From Mollicutes bacterium PWAP (lineage in GTDB: Bacteria; Bacillota_I; Bacilli_A; Mycoplasmatales; Metamycoplasmataceae), in the NCBI GenBank assembly GCA_019661745.1, contig JAIFTM010000060.1:1-25573 (forward strand): a DNA stretch of 25,573 nt. The letters are read 5' to 3'. The notes beneath the pieces are model-generated. The model worked only from the letters and a program-made list of their open reading frames with translations. It had not been told where the DNA came from and made no database searches. The position numbers and the translations under genes are program-made. Shown piece after piece: positions 1-8,909 of the stretch; position 1 is the stretch's first letter, and each line of letters starts with the position of its first letter.

Positions 1-26
1 TATTTTTTTTATTTAAAAAAATAAAT

Positions 27-57
27 TAAAAAATCAAGCTTATTTTTTGCTTGATTT
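27..57 (-). terminator. Rho-independent terminator of the left-most operon
   Basis: On the minus strand AAATCAAGC pairs with GCTTGATTT, giving a stem of about 9 bp followed by a T-run. The TAA stop of the upstream gene (40-42) lies in the loop. A-runs flank the other side too, so the hairpin could also stop transcription arriving on the plus strand. Confidence 0.8.
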
Positions 58-585
58 TTTAATTTTTATTTCATTTTCATGTCTAATAAATATATTTCTT
101 TTTTTAGAGTCTTTTTTATTAATTATAAAAAGAAAAATAAGCGATATTGGAAAAACACATAAAAACATTGAAATTGTTAAAAACTTTCTTTTTTGAGAAA
201 TGCGCCTTGCGTTAAGTATTATCATTTCTTTAATTCTTTTTTCAGAAAATTTTTCATAATAATTTAATTCTTCTAAATTATTTTTATTAGTTAAATACTC
301 AATATCATAAACTGAATGTGTATATCTTTTTCTTGGCCAAACGGCATATACAGAAATACAAATAGAAGAAATATTTAAAAAAATAAATAATGAAACAATT
401 GAAACTATAATTAATTGTGTATCGCCGCTTGTATGATAAAGAACGGCAATTAGAGAAGAAACTAAAGCACTAATTAATAAAGCAGAGACGGTTCCGATAT
501 TTCTAAACTTAGCATCGCTTCTTCCTAATTCACTAATAGTTTCATTATGTATTTTATCAAGTTTACTTATTTTATCATTTAGCAC
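40..585 (-). CDS. Small multi-pass membrane protein, possibly PycTM/DUF5706-like
   Basis: The protein has 181 residues and no certain function. The start is GTG, sharing one base with the aspS stop (TAGTG), with an AAAGGA ribosome site about 9 nt upstream; it is probably translated with aspS as the last gene of hisS-aspS. Hydrophobic stretches are seen at about residues 33-52, 57-82 and 138-157. A VWPR motif follows the second, and a basic helix (RRISQKRKF) precedes the third. This layout (short N-terminal helix, membrane hairpin, PR after TM2, linker helix, third membrane helix) resembles the PycTM/DUF5706 effector domain. That is layout similarity only. An ordinary mycoplasma membrane protein is equally possible, and no nucleotide cyclase is visible nearby. 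Confidence 0.7.
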   Translation of the reverse strand: MLNDKISKLDKIHNETISELGRSDAKFRNIGTVSALLISALVSSLIAVLYHTSGDTQLIIVSIVSLFIFLNISSICISVYAVWPRKRYTHSVYDIEYLTNKNNLEELNYYEKFSEKRIKEMIILNARRISQKRKFLTISMFLCVFPISLIFLFIINKKDSKKRNIFIRHENEIKIKKSSKK

Positions 586-2281
586 TATTTATTATCCTTT
601 ACTGAAATTCCATACTCTTCTAAAACATTTTCACTTGCAAAAGCGGGTGCTTCTTCCATTAAAGATTTTCCTTTAGCATTTTTAGGGAAAGCAATTGTTT
701 CTCTAATACTTTCGGAATTTGATAAAATCATAATTATTCTATCTAACCCAAAAGCAATTCCCGCATGAGGAGGGACACCATATTGAAATGCTTTAATAAA
801 AAAACCAAATTGATTTTTAATATCTTCGGAATTCATTCCAATAGCTTTAAACATTCTTTTTTGAACCTCCATATCAAAGATTCTAACTGAACCTCCACCA
901 ATTTCAAAACCATTTAAAACAAGATCATATGCTTTAGCTTTAGCTTTTTCTTTATTAACATCAAAATCATCTATGAACTCATCACTAGGACTAGTGAAAG
1001 GATGATGTGCAGCTGAAAAGTTTTTTTTATCTTTATCATATTCGAATAAAGGTCAATTAACAATTCAAACAAAATTTAATTTTTGATTATCTTTAACTAA
1101 ATTAAATCAATCTCTTAATTCTATCCTAATAGCTCCTAAAGATTTTTGGACAACTAATTGCGGTCCAGTAATTAAAAAGATTGTTCCTTCTAAAAGATTA
1201 TGATCTTTTTTAATTTTATTTATTTCTTCATTTAAAAATTTTATTGCAGGTCCTTTATTTTGATTATTATCATTATTATGATAAGCTCATAAAAGTCCTC
1301 CAGCACCATTTTTTTTAGCTGTTTCTTCAAGTTTTTTTGTTTGTTTGATAATTTTTTATCAATAAAAATATATTTAACACTTTCTGACATTTTAGCAATT
1401 TTGAAAAAACTTTTTTTGAAATAATTTGTAACATCTTTTATCTCATTTTCAAAACGTAAATCAGGTTTATCAGAGCCAAATCTTTCCATAGCATCTAAAT
1501 AATCCATTTTTAAAAATGGTGTTTTTATTTCTCTTTTTATATCTTTACCTAACTTTAAAAACATTTTTTCAATTAGTTTTTGTATCATTTCGGGTGTATG
1601 AAAAGACATTTCCATATCAAGTTGTGTAAATTCAGGTTGCCTATCTTTACGCATATCTTCATCTCTAAAAACTTTTACAAATTGAAAGTATTTTTCAATT
1701 CCTCCAATCATTAAAAGTTGTTTATATATTTGAGGAGATTGTGGAAGAGAAAAAAACTTACCTTTATTCCTTGTAGGGACAATAAAATCACGCGCACCTT
1801 CTGGGGTAATTTTACTTAAAGAAGGTGTTTCAACATCTAAAAATCTTTTTTTTGAAAGAAAATTTATAAAACTATTTTTAACTTTAGACTTTAATAATAA
1901 ATTTTCATACATTTTTTTTCTTCTTAAATCTAAGTATCTATATTCTAATCTAAGATTTTCATTAATATCAATTTTTTTATTAATTTCAAAAGGAATTTGT
2001 TTAGCAATAGAAATAATTTCTAAATCAGAAACAAAAACTTCAACTTCTCCGGTAGAAATATCTTTATTAAATTCAATTCTTTTTACAACTTCTCCTGAAA
2101 TTTTAATTACACTTTCTTTAGTAATATTAGATGTGTCTTGATTAACAATTAATTGTGTAATACCTTCTCTATCTCTTAAATCAATAAATGTTTTCCCTTT
2201 GAATTTTCTTTTGTTATTAACAAATCCTTTTAATATCACAATTTCACCAACATTTTTTAATCTTAATTCATTGTTATTCAT
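585..2281 (-). CDS. aspS: Aspartyl-tRNA synthetase, interrupted by a -1 frameshift
   Basis: Attaches aspartate to tRNA-Asp. The first frame runs from ATG at 2281 and would stop at 1241 (346 residues). The -1 frame takes over at about 1337 and runs to TAG at 585, giving about 565 residues, normal for the family. The N-terminal part has the OB-fold anticodon domain (TFIDLRDREG), YLDLRRKKM and the class II motif 2 region (VFRDEDMRKDRQPEFTQLD). The -1 frame supplies NWPLFEY, HHPFTSP and motif 3 (HAGIAFGLDRI), with UGA read as Trp. Without the frame change there is no motif 3 and so no active site. The start overlaps the hisS stop by 8 nt, so the two are co-translated. The break may be programmed frameshifting, transcript slippage, a recent indel or a homopolymer sequencing error; see the slippery-site entry. 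Confidence 0.93.
1331..1337 (-). other. Slippery heptamer A AAA AAC at the aspS frame break
   Basis: In the incoming frame the codons read CAA AAA AAC TTG. The bases form A_AAA_AAC, the classical X_XXY_YYZ site for -1 ribosomal frameshifting. A slip of one base gives AAA AAA CTT GAA, which is exactly the conserved continuation (KLEETAKKNGAGGLLW). No strong downstream pseudoknot or upstream Shine-Dalgarno stimulator is obvious. A one-base deletion in the A7 run would look the same. Confidence 0.75.
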
Positions 2282-3530
2282 AATTCACATCCATTCCTGA
2301 AAATTTTTCAATAATTTGTTTTGAATTCATTTCTTTTTTTTCTTTACCAATTCTTACTTGAAATTTATCATTTAATAAATCTTTATCACCAACCACAATT
2401 GTAGCATTGGAATTAAATTTGTCGCTTTTTTTAAAAGCTTTTTCTAATTTTGTGCTTTTTGTATTTCATTCAACAATAAGTCCACTTTTTCTTAAATCAA
2501 AAATTAATTTTAAAATTAATTTTTCGCTTTTTTTAGTAATGTTAGCAATAAAAATATCAATAGGTTTTTTTATTACAATATCTTCTTCAACTTCATTAAC
2601 AAGTCTTTCAACACCAACAGCAAAACCTATTCCGCTTTTTTGAGGACCACCAAAAACGGAAAGAAGATTTTGGTATCTTCCTCCACCAATAATTGTGCTT
2701 TGACTACCTACACCTTCGGAAGTAGAAACAAATTCAAAAGCAATATCAGTATAATAATCTAAACCTCTAACTAACGAATGGTTAATAATAACATTAATAT
2801 TATTTTCTTTTAAAGAATCTTCTACATCTTTTAAATAAGCGGATTGTTCTTCACTATAAAAATCATTTATTCTAGGCGCATTTATAACAAATTCTTTAAG
2901 TCCGTCAATTTTATCATCTAAAATTCTTAAAGGATTTTTTTCTAATCTTTCAATAGATATTTTTGTAAGTTGATTCTTATATTTTTTTAAATATTCTTTC
3001 AAAACTTTCGAATATTCATTTCTAGTTTTTTTATCTGCTAAGTTATTGATAACTAAATCATATTTAATATTTAATTCATCTAAAATATTGGCAGCTAATA
3101 AAATTACTTCCAAATCATTAGAAAGAGTTTTTTCGGAGATATATTCAATGCCAAATTGAGTAAATTGTCTTTGTCTGCCTCTTTGAGGCCGCTCATATCT
3201 AAACATAGGGCCATAATAGAAAGCTTTATAATTGCCACCATTTTCCTGAACTAATTTATTTTCTGCAAAAGCTCTTAAAGTTCCTGCAGTGCCTTCTGGG
3301 CGAAGAATCATTTCTCTATTACCCTTATCAATAAAAGAATATACTTCTTTATTTACAATGTCGCTTTTTTCTCCGATTGTCCTTATAAAAACTTCTTTTT
3401 TCTCAAAAATAGGTGTTTCAATTCTATAAAACCCAAATCTAATTGCGTTTGAAACAAGTATTTCTTCAACATATTGTCTGAAATACATTCTATTTTCAAA
3501 TATATCTTTTGTTCCTTTTGGTTTTTGCAT
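2274..3530 (-). CDS. hisS: Histidyl-tRNA synthetase
   Basis: Charges tRNA-His. The 418-residue length is normal for bacterial HisRS. The start is the ATG before QKPKGTKD, with an AAAGGA ribosome site; a longer upstream reading runs back through the T-box leader and is rejected. Motifs in order: class II motif 1 region, LRPEGTAGTLRAF, motif 2 RYERPQRGRQRQFTQFG, LVRGLDYYTDIAFEF, GGGRYQNLL and motif 3 GIGFAVGVERL. The C-terminal anticodon domain is reached through an in-frame TGA (Trp) after GLIVE. The stop overlaps the aspS start by 8 nt (ATGAATAA), so hisS and aspS form one translationally coupled operon behind the T-box leader. Confidence 0.96.
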
Positions 3531-3547
3531 ATTTTTTCCTTTCAAAA

Positions 3548-3650
3548 TAAAAAAGAACCAATAGAAAGGACTAACGTGCCACCTTTCTAAGGTTCTCAAA
3601 AATTTATTGCTTAGCAGTTGTCACAATTCTGCTTCATAGCATATTAATAT
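3548..3650 (-). promoter_or_regulatory. T-box leader of hisS-aspS, with tRNA-Asp specificity
   Basis: The leader runs from the inferred start near 3650 to the T-run before hisS. A short hairpin at 3613-3633 (AGCAG/CTGCT) carries TTGTGACA in its loop, with GAC, an Asp codon, as candidate specifier at 3620-3622. The terminator hairpin (3554-3596) pairs AGAACC with GGTTCT and TAGAAAGG with CCTTTCTA, and is followed by TTTTTTATTTT. Its loop holds the T-box core GGTGGCACG. The variable base after TGG is C, which would pair with discriminator G73. That fits tRNA-Asp (G73) and not tRNA-His (C73). Uncharged tRNA-Asp would stabilise the antiterminator and switch the operon on. Stem I is far shorter than the classical form. 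Confidence 0.8.
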
Positions 3651-3656
3651 ATTAAT

Positions 3657-3662
3657 ATTATA
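3657..3662 (-). promoter_or_regulatory. -10 box (TATAAT) of the hisS-aspS operon
   Basis: A perfect TATAAT lies just past the stop of the lipoprotein gene. A weak -35 (TTGAGA, 3678-3683) lies 15 nt further upstream, inside the lipoprotein coding end. The start site would fall near 3650, leaving just room for the short T-box leader. Confidence 0.6.
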
Positions 3663-3664
3663 GA

Positions 3665-6337
3665 TTATTTTAGTTGATCTCAAATATTTGAATTACTTCT
3701 ATACAATTCCGTAATAATTGCGGCAATCATTGATAAAGAAACCGATGTAAGAGAATTAGCTTGAAAAATTTCTGCGTTTTCAAAACCACCTCTATCAGAA
3801 ATGGAATATGTACCATCTAATGAAAAAACATTTGGATCTTCCAATAATAATAATGGCAAAATATTGTTATGGATAATTCCTGAAAATGAAGAAACCATTT
3901 TAGGAGAAACTTTTAAGAAATTATCATAAATTTTCTTAATTAATAAATTATTTGGAGAATCAAAATTTGGATCAAATTTTTTAAAAATATCAATAGTGTT
4001 CTTCCACTTTGTTTTATTAGGATCTTTGGAAGTAAAGCCTAAAATATCAGATCAATTTTTGATAGATTGGAATCCTGAAGCTAAACCAGGTAAAAAACCA
4101 TTAGCACTTGAAAGAAGAGATACTTTATTTTTTATATAAGGAACATCTAATATAGTTGCAAAATAAACAATTGCATTAGCAAATTTTTTATAATTTTCTT
4201 TCAAAACATTTTCATCATTTAATTCATTAACATCAATATAAAAATTATTTTGATCATTTTTTTGAAATTCATCATTATATATTTTAAAGTAATCATAACC
4301 CTTCAAATGGAATTTAGTATCTTGAATATCTAAAGGATTGTCAATTTTTGAAATAATATTATTGGATTTAACTAATTTTGTATTTTCTCCAACTTGAATA
4401 GTCTCCAAAATAATATTTTTTATTCCATTTACAAAATCTTCATTATATTTATAAATTGTATAAGCAGAATAATTTTTATTTCAAGTATTGCTTCAAATAT
4501 CTGGATATATATAAGAATTATCACCTTTTTTTGAAGGCATAATATTAGGCATAAATTCTTCTAATAATTTAAATTGATCATCGGATAAACTAGTTCAATC
4601 GGAAGTAATGGGTGAATTTTTACCATTTTTACCATAAATAAATGTTCTTTTTTCAATTCCTTTTGGATCTGCTTTATTTGGAGAAATAAAACGATTAATA
4701 TAATCATTTTCAAAATTAGTATTAGCGTTTTTTAATCTATCAAGAGATTCTATAAGTTCTTTGTTTTTTCCAATTTTCTCATCAATACTTCAACCATTGA
4801 AAGTATTAACTCCATTTACTTTAATAAATTTCATAATATCTTTTACATGAGCGGCATTATTTGAAGGACCATTGGCATGAATTCAATAAGCGCCAATTGG
4901 ATCAAGAATGAAACCAGCATTTGATTCTCCCGACTTACCTTTAGTTGCAGCAATTTCTCATTTAATTTGTAATTTTCAATTAGGGTGATCTTTATGAGAA
5001 ATACCTTTAGCAATTGAACTAAATTTAAAATCATCTTTAATAACTACAGAACCATCAGATTTAATAAATTGTATTTTTTTATCATAACCAAATGCGTGTT
5101 GTGAAGAAAGAGAATGTGAGTTTAAAGGATGATTATTAAAAGCCGTGGTAATAGAAACGTTTTTTTCTCCATTGTCATAATAAAAAGCGTCTTCTAAAGA
5201 ACCGGTTGATCAATTAGGGTTGGCGTCTGGTCTTAAAATTAATTTCATTTTATCTGAAGCATTTGATTTTTCATCTAAAACTAATTTAAATTTTTGGAAG
5301 TAATCGTTTGCAGAAGTTTTATTATGTTTTAAAAGATATTGTTCTTTTAAAGCAATACCACCTTTTCCAACTGTATATGCAGGAACTTGATTTCCATTTT
5401 GATTTGTTACAGTAAAATAGCACGTGTAATTTTCTTCTAAATTATTAATATTTTTAAATGATAATAATTGTGGATTGTAAGTGACATTATCATAGTAAAA
5501 CCCAAGTCCAAATTTATTATTTTTAAGTCCAACTTCTACTTCGGCTTTATTCATAATGTTAGGATCATTATGATAAGTCATATATCAAAGGGGGGTATAT
5601 TTAGTATTTAATTCCTTAAGAAAGTTTTCTTTTGAATCTCCTAAAAGTTTTCAAAGTTTTGATGAAGTATTTTTATATTCATCAAAATGATCAAATTTTT
5701 TATAGTTTAAATCAATAAATTTTTGAATTTCTTCTATAGAATTAGATGGTTGTTTCATTCAAGCTAAACTAGCCATAGCATCTTTATTAATTTTTTTACC
5801 TTCAGAAAAAAATCCGCCTACTTTTTCAATACCAGGCTTTATGATAATATAACCATTGCTAATTTTGTAATCTAATGATAGTAAAAGTTTTGAATTATTG
5901 TTTTTATCATTATTATATTCATAAACTAATTCTTCTGTTTTTTTGTAGTAATTATTGGACTTTACAAAAGTTCTAAAAGAATTTAATTTTGACTTATCAG
6001 AAAAGTAATTTGCAATTGTAGATATTAAAGCAGAATCGTTTAAAGGAATTTCAAATTTATATTTAATTTCTCCGGGAATATAATTTCAAGAATTAGAATG
6101 ACCTTGAACATCCGAAGATTTATTATTTATATAATCAGAAATTCTAGAATTTTTATCATCAATAAAAGCTAATTGAGTAATAAGTCTAGCTGCTTCTCCA
6201 CCATCTTTTATTTCTAAGTTTTTTATATATTCTTCATAATCAATAAAATTATTACCACAACTAATAACCGAAACAAGAGGTGTACTTATCAATAAAGTTG
6301 ACATTAAAATATTTGTTTTCTTAAATTTTTTCTTCAT
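3665..6337 (-). CDS. Large surface lipoprotein, 890 residues, unknown function
   Basis: The N-terminus is a lipoprotein signal: basic MKKKFKK, a hydrophobic core and a lipobox ending VIS-Cys27, so the mature protein should be lipid-anchored on the outer membrane face. The frame is open for 890 residues only if UGA is Trp. The body is Asn/Lys/Ser-rich with many aromatics and no recognised catalytic motif or clear tandem repeats. Motifs such as FILDPIGAYWIHANGPSN and the closing NIWDQLK are visible but not diagnostic. It is transcribed alone from its own promoter (6347-6375). No terminator follows; the hisS promoter begins at once. Large lipoproteins of this type are common in mycoplasmas, where many are surface antigens or substrate-binding proteins. 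Nothing here decides which. Confidence 0.9.
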
Positions 6338-6346
6338 ATACTATTT

Positions 6347-6375
6347 ATTATACTTATTACTAAACTAAAAAACAA
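6347..6375 (-). promoter_or_regulatory. Promoter of the lipoprotein gene (near-leaderless)
   Basis: -35 TTGTTT (6370-6375), 17-nt spacer, -10 TATAAT (6347-6352). The ATG is 9 nt after the -10 box, so the mRNA should begin about 2-3 nt before the start codon. No Shine-Dalgarno sequence fits in between. Confidence 0.7.
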
Positions 6376-6395
6376 ACAATTTGTATTAATTTGTA

Positions 6396-6418
6396 ACAAA
6401 AAAAAGGAAATTATTCCT
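6396..6418 (-). terminator. Terminator of the deoD/membrane-protein operon
   Basis: AGGAA pairs with TTCCT around a 4-base loop, followed by a T-run of about 8. The TAA stop of the last gene (6411-6413) lies in the loop. Confidence 0.8.
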
Positions 6419-6842
6419 CTATTATTTCTACAATTTGAGAAACATAAATATCTTTTTTATTCTTAGGATTATCAAATTGATCAATGCTTTTTTTGTATTT
6501 CTTTTTTATTTCTTTAATACGAATAATTTTATCTCTCAACTTAGGAACTTTATTCTTAAATACAAATATTGAAATAATACTAGAAATTAAAGATCCAATT
6601 CCAGAAAGAACTATAAGAACAACAAATAATCATTTAATATCATTTTCAGGATTCTTTTTAATTGCAAAAAGATTTAAAACAACTAATGTAGCAGTAATTA
6701 AAAATAATAAAATATTTATTGAAACAATTATTAATATTTGAGTCATTCTTTTTTTTCTTAATTTAATAAATTGTTTTTCAACAAAAACTTGGGTTTCAGT
6801 GTGTTTTGGACTATTTTTATCAATTCTATTTTTATTAATCAA
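6411..6842 (-). CDS. Small two-TM membrane protein, DUF4231/SLATT-like (third of trio)
   Basis: 143 residues with UGA read as Trp. The start is TTG at 6842, chosen for three reasons: AAGGAG lies about 7 nt upstream, the TTG overlaps the previous stop by 8 nt (TTGATTAA), and the resulting N-terminus aligns with the preceding gene product (TQVFVEKQFIKLRKKR here, VYVEKKFYETKRKW there). Two hydrophobic helices lie at about residues 35-61 and 71-95, followed by a basic, probably coiled C-terminal tail. The layout of an amphipathic N-terminal helix, two membrane helices and a cytosolic tail is that of DUF4231/SLATT-type proteins. Function unknown. Confidence 0.75.
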
Positions 6843-7314
6843 TTTTTATCTCCTTAGATTTAAGTTCTAATTGACTATCTTTATTTCCTAATTTTGCAGA
6901 AATTGAAAGATAAATCATATAATCTTTATTTTCTTTAGTATAAAAGCTTGTTTCATTAGAATATTTTATTATTTCTCCGGCTATAAATTTTTGATTAACT
7001 TTGTTTTTTTTGTATGAATCTCTAACTACAAAATGTGTTAAAACTGAAGTTATTAATCCGCTCAAAGCACTAAAAGAAGCAGTTGAATATAAAAATCAAT
7101 CTGGGACTGTTGTAATAATTAATTTTGAAAATACTATTGTTGTTAAAAATAATGAAGAAAATACTAAAAGTAATGAAATTATTGATAAAAAAATATAAAG
7201 GCATTTGTAAATTTTTCACTTTCTTTTTGTTTCATAAAATTTTTTTTCAACATAAACAACTGGATCAAAAATTAAGTTTTTTTTATCAATTTTTTGATCT
7301 ATAAATCTATTCAT
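6835..7314 (-). CDS. Small two-TM membrane protein, DUF4231/SLATT-like (second of trio)
   Basis: 159 residues, ATG with a GGAG ribosome site, overlapping the upstream gene by 8 nt (ATGAATAG). The N-terminal helix (VEKKFYETKRKW) is followed by two hydrophobic segments at about residues 37-60 and 70-91, then a charged tail containing VVRDSYKKNKVNQKF. This is the most DUF4231-like of the three. Such proteins are found both as orphans in mycoplasmas and, in other bacteria, as putative membrane effectors beside nucleotide-sensing modules. No sensor gene is visible here. The close resemblance of its N-terminus to that of the next gene suggests tandem duplication. Confidence 0.8.
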
Positions 7315-7888
7315 AATTATCTCCAGTAAGAATTTTTATTATAGTATTTTTAATACTAGGTTTATTTTTTTTAGAATCAACATCTTTAATAATTTTTTTT
7401 ATTTTTTGAATTATTAATTTATCACATGAATCATCACTTAAATTTTTAAATTCTTTAGAATTTGAACTTCATTCCATAACAATTTTTTCTATTTTATGTT
7501 GTGCAATTTTAAAAAATTCTATTCTACTAATGCCTTGGAAAATACCTAAAAATACAGTTAATAAAAATGTAATTATTGATAAAGATGCAACAACCACAGC
7601 AATAATCATATTAGTTTGATATTCGCTTTTAGAATGGCCATTAGAACTAGCTCAAGAAGTGGCACCAACTCAATTAGATGAATTATCTAATTTAACTTTA
7701 ATTTTAAATATAGCATAACTTGCAACAATTAAAATAGATAAGTTAATTAAAGCTAATAAAAAACTTAAAATAAATCAAAAAAATTTATTAATTTTAATTT
7801 GTTTTTTATAATCATCCAATATTTTGGAAGTATATTTATTTATTTCAACATGTTCTTCTTTAAAAGAGCCGTTTATTTTTCTAGACAT
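7307..7888 (-). CDS. Small two-TM membrane protein (first of trio)
   Basis: 193 residues, starting at ATG 7888 with GGAG upstream, 30 nt after the deoD stop with no terminator between, so it is probably transcribed with deoD. It is visible as one frame only when UGA is Trp (FFWF, NWVG, SWAS, MEWSS). Hydrophobic helices lie at about residues 38-62 and 94-120. Between them is a polar loop rich in Ser, Asn and Trp, longer than in the two downstream genes. The C-terminal third is Lys-rich. It overlaps the next gene by 8 nt, which suggests translational coupling and joint function. No recognised catalytic residues. Confidence 0.75.
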
Positions 7889-7918
7889 TTTTTCTCCATT
7901 TATAAATTTTTATTTTAA

Positions 7919-8560
7919 TTAAAAATTATTTAATACTCACTTGTATGCTTCTTTTATGGAAGTTCCATTTTCTTTATCAACATCATTCATAACACCTCAA
8001 TTACCGAAAAGTTCATCACTAACAACTAATAAAGAAGAAGCTTTTTTTCCATAAATAATTGCTGCTTTTTTAATTGCGTAAGACTCCATTGAAACAACAT
8101 TAACTTCACTCATGGGTTTTTCAAATCCACTATTTCCTTCATAAATATGATTAGAACAATAGTTTTTAACTAAAGGAAACCCTGAATTTAAAGGATCAAC
8201 TTTAATAGTGTTTCTATTATTATCATATCTTCTAATAGAAGTTTCTTCTAATTCTAAAATATTACCAATTGTATAATTTTTATCATATGAACCACATGAA
8301 CCAATTCTAATAATTTGATCAACATCAAAATTTCTAAATAGTTCATGAGAATATATAGAAGCTGAAGGCATACCCATTCCATGTGTGCCAATAGTTATTT
8401 TTGTTCCTTTTTCATTAAAACCAGTATAGTATTTAGCGCTTCTAATATCAGATACTAATTTTACATTTATTAATGAAGAAGCTTGGAACTCAACTCTTTT
8501 TGGATCTCCACTTAAAATTACAATTTTAGCAATATCAGCTTTTTCTTCTATATGAAACAT
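7919..8560 (-). CDS. deoD: Purine-nucleoside phosphorylase
   Basis: Splits purine (deoxy)nucleosides with phosphate into base and (deoxy)ribose-1-phosphate, a salvage step for an organism that does not make purines. 213 residues, somewhat shorter than the usual 230-240. Motifs: LSGDPKR (17-22), THGMGMPSASIYSHEL (59-74), RIGSCGSY (85-92, phosphate-binding Arg85), VVSMESYAI (nucleoside-binding Met-Glu) and VVSDELF with the catalytic Asp. The tail runs through two in-frame TGA codons. The start is M8560, chosen because a TATAAT lies only 6 nt upstream and the family start (M-x-H-I) matches. No ribosome site is present, so the mRNA is probably leaderless. Three small membrane-protein genes follow in the same direction. 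Confidence 0.92.
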
Positions 8561-8566
8561 ATTATT

Positions 8567-8572
8567 ATTATA
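8567..8572 (-). promoter_or_regulatory. -10 box of deoD, 6 nt before the ATG
   Basis: TATAAT, then AATAAT, then ATG. It lies between the rpmE terminator and the deoD start. An overlapping TATATA is also possible. No good -35 is seen; the mRNA should start at or next to the start codon. Confidence 0.55.
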
Positions 8573-8582
8573 TATATGAAAT

Positions 8583-8605
8583 AAAAAACAATTTTTTAAA
8601 TTGTT
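8583..8605 (-). terminator. Terminator after rpmE
   Basis: AACAATTT pairs with AAATTGTT (8 bp), followed by a T-run. It lies just downstream of the rpmE stop and upstream of the deoD -10 box. Confidence 0.8.
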
Positions 8606-8615
8606 TAATGGTTTA

Positions 8616-8864
8616 TTAATTATCAAAGTTTCCAAATTTTTTATTAAATTTATCAACTCTACCATCAGCTTTAGCTTGAGAAAAGTTACCTGTATAAAAT
8701 GGGTGACTTTCACTTGAAGTATCAACAATGAATAGAGGGTAATTTTTACCTTCAAATTCAATAGTTTCATCAGATGAAACAGTTGATTTGAAAATAAAGA
8801 TTTTTTTTGAAGTAACATCTTTAAAAGCCACTTCTCTCATTTCTGGGTGAATATCTTTTTTCAT
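8616..8864 (-). CDS. rpmE: 50S ribosomal protein L31, zinc-free (type B)
   Basis: 82 residues. The start is the ATG before [11 protein letters not shown], with AAAGGA upstream; an earlier in-frame start lies in the leader and is rejected. The signature SHPFYTG followed by [11 protein letters not shown] identifies L31. There are no cysteines, so it lacks the CxxC zinc site of type A and matches type B ([21 protein letters not shown]). L31 bridges the two ribosomal subunits at the central protuberance. It is transcribed alone, from its own promoter, with a leader hairpin and terminator. Confidence 0.95.
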   Translation of the reverse strand: MKKDIHPEMREVAFKDVTSKKIFIFKSTVSSDETIEFEGKNYPLFIVDTSSESHPFYTGNFSQAKADGRVDKFNKKFGNFDN

Positions 8865-8884
8865 AAAATTTATTTTCCTTTCAC

Positions 8885-8904
8885 ATGAGGACAAGGTCTC
8901 TCAT
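8885..8904 (-). promoter_or_regulatory. Leader hairpin upstream of rpmE
   Basis: ATGAG-A-GAC, loop CTT, GTC-CTCAT: eight base pairs with one bulged A, at or next to the predicted transcript start and about 20 nt before the L31 start codon. Structured L31 leaders that bind the protein are known in several bacterial phyla. Whether this hairpin is such an autoregulatory site is inference. Confidence 0.5.
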
Positions 8905-8909
8905 ATTTA

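Noticed and set aside
1302..1320. A second homopolymer (A8) downstream of the aspS break as the frameshift point
   Set aside because: The conserved reading (LEETAKKNGAGG) continues in one frame across it; the change has already occurred at 1331-1337.
2407..2643. Plus-strand open frame opposite hisS
   Set aside because: Hydrophobic low-complexity translation, antisense to well-conserved HisRS sequence; no ribosome site.
3640..3662. AT-rich palindrome (ATATTAATATATTAATAT) after the lipoprotein stop as terminator
   Set aside because: No G/C in the stem and no T-run; it coincides with the hisS promoter.
4843..5034. Minus-strand 63-codon frame inside the lipoprotein gene
   Set aside because: Out of frame with the lipoprotein, which is continuous through this part when UGA is Trp.
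6484..6741. Plus-strand open frames opposite the small membrane proteins (also 7001-7198)
   Set aside because: Antisense shadows of AT-rich membrane-protein genes; the minus strand has starts, ribosome sites, overlaps and a terminator.
8566..8818. Extended N-terminus of deoD through the rpmE region
   Set aside because: This stretch is out-of-frame rpmE plus its terminator; the family N-terminus begins at 8560.
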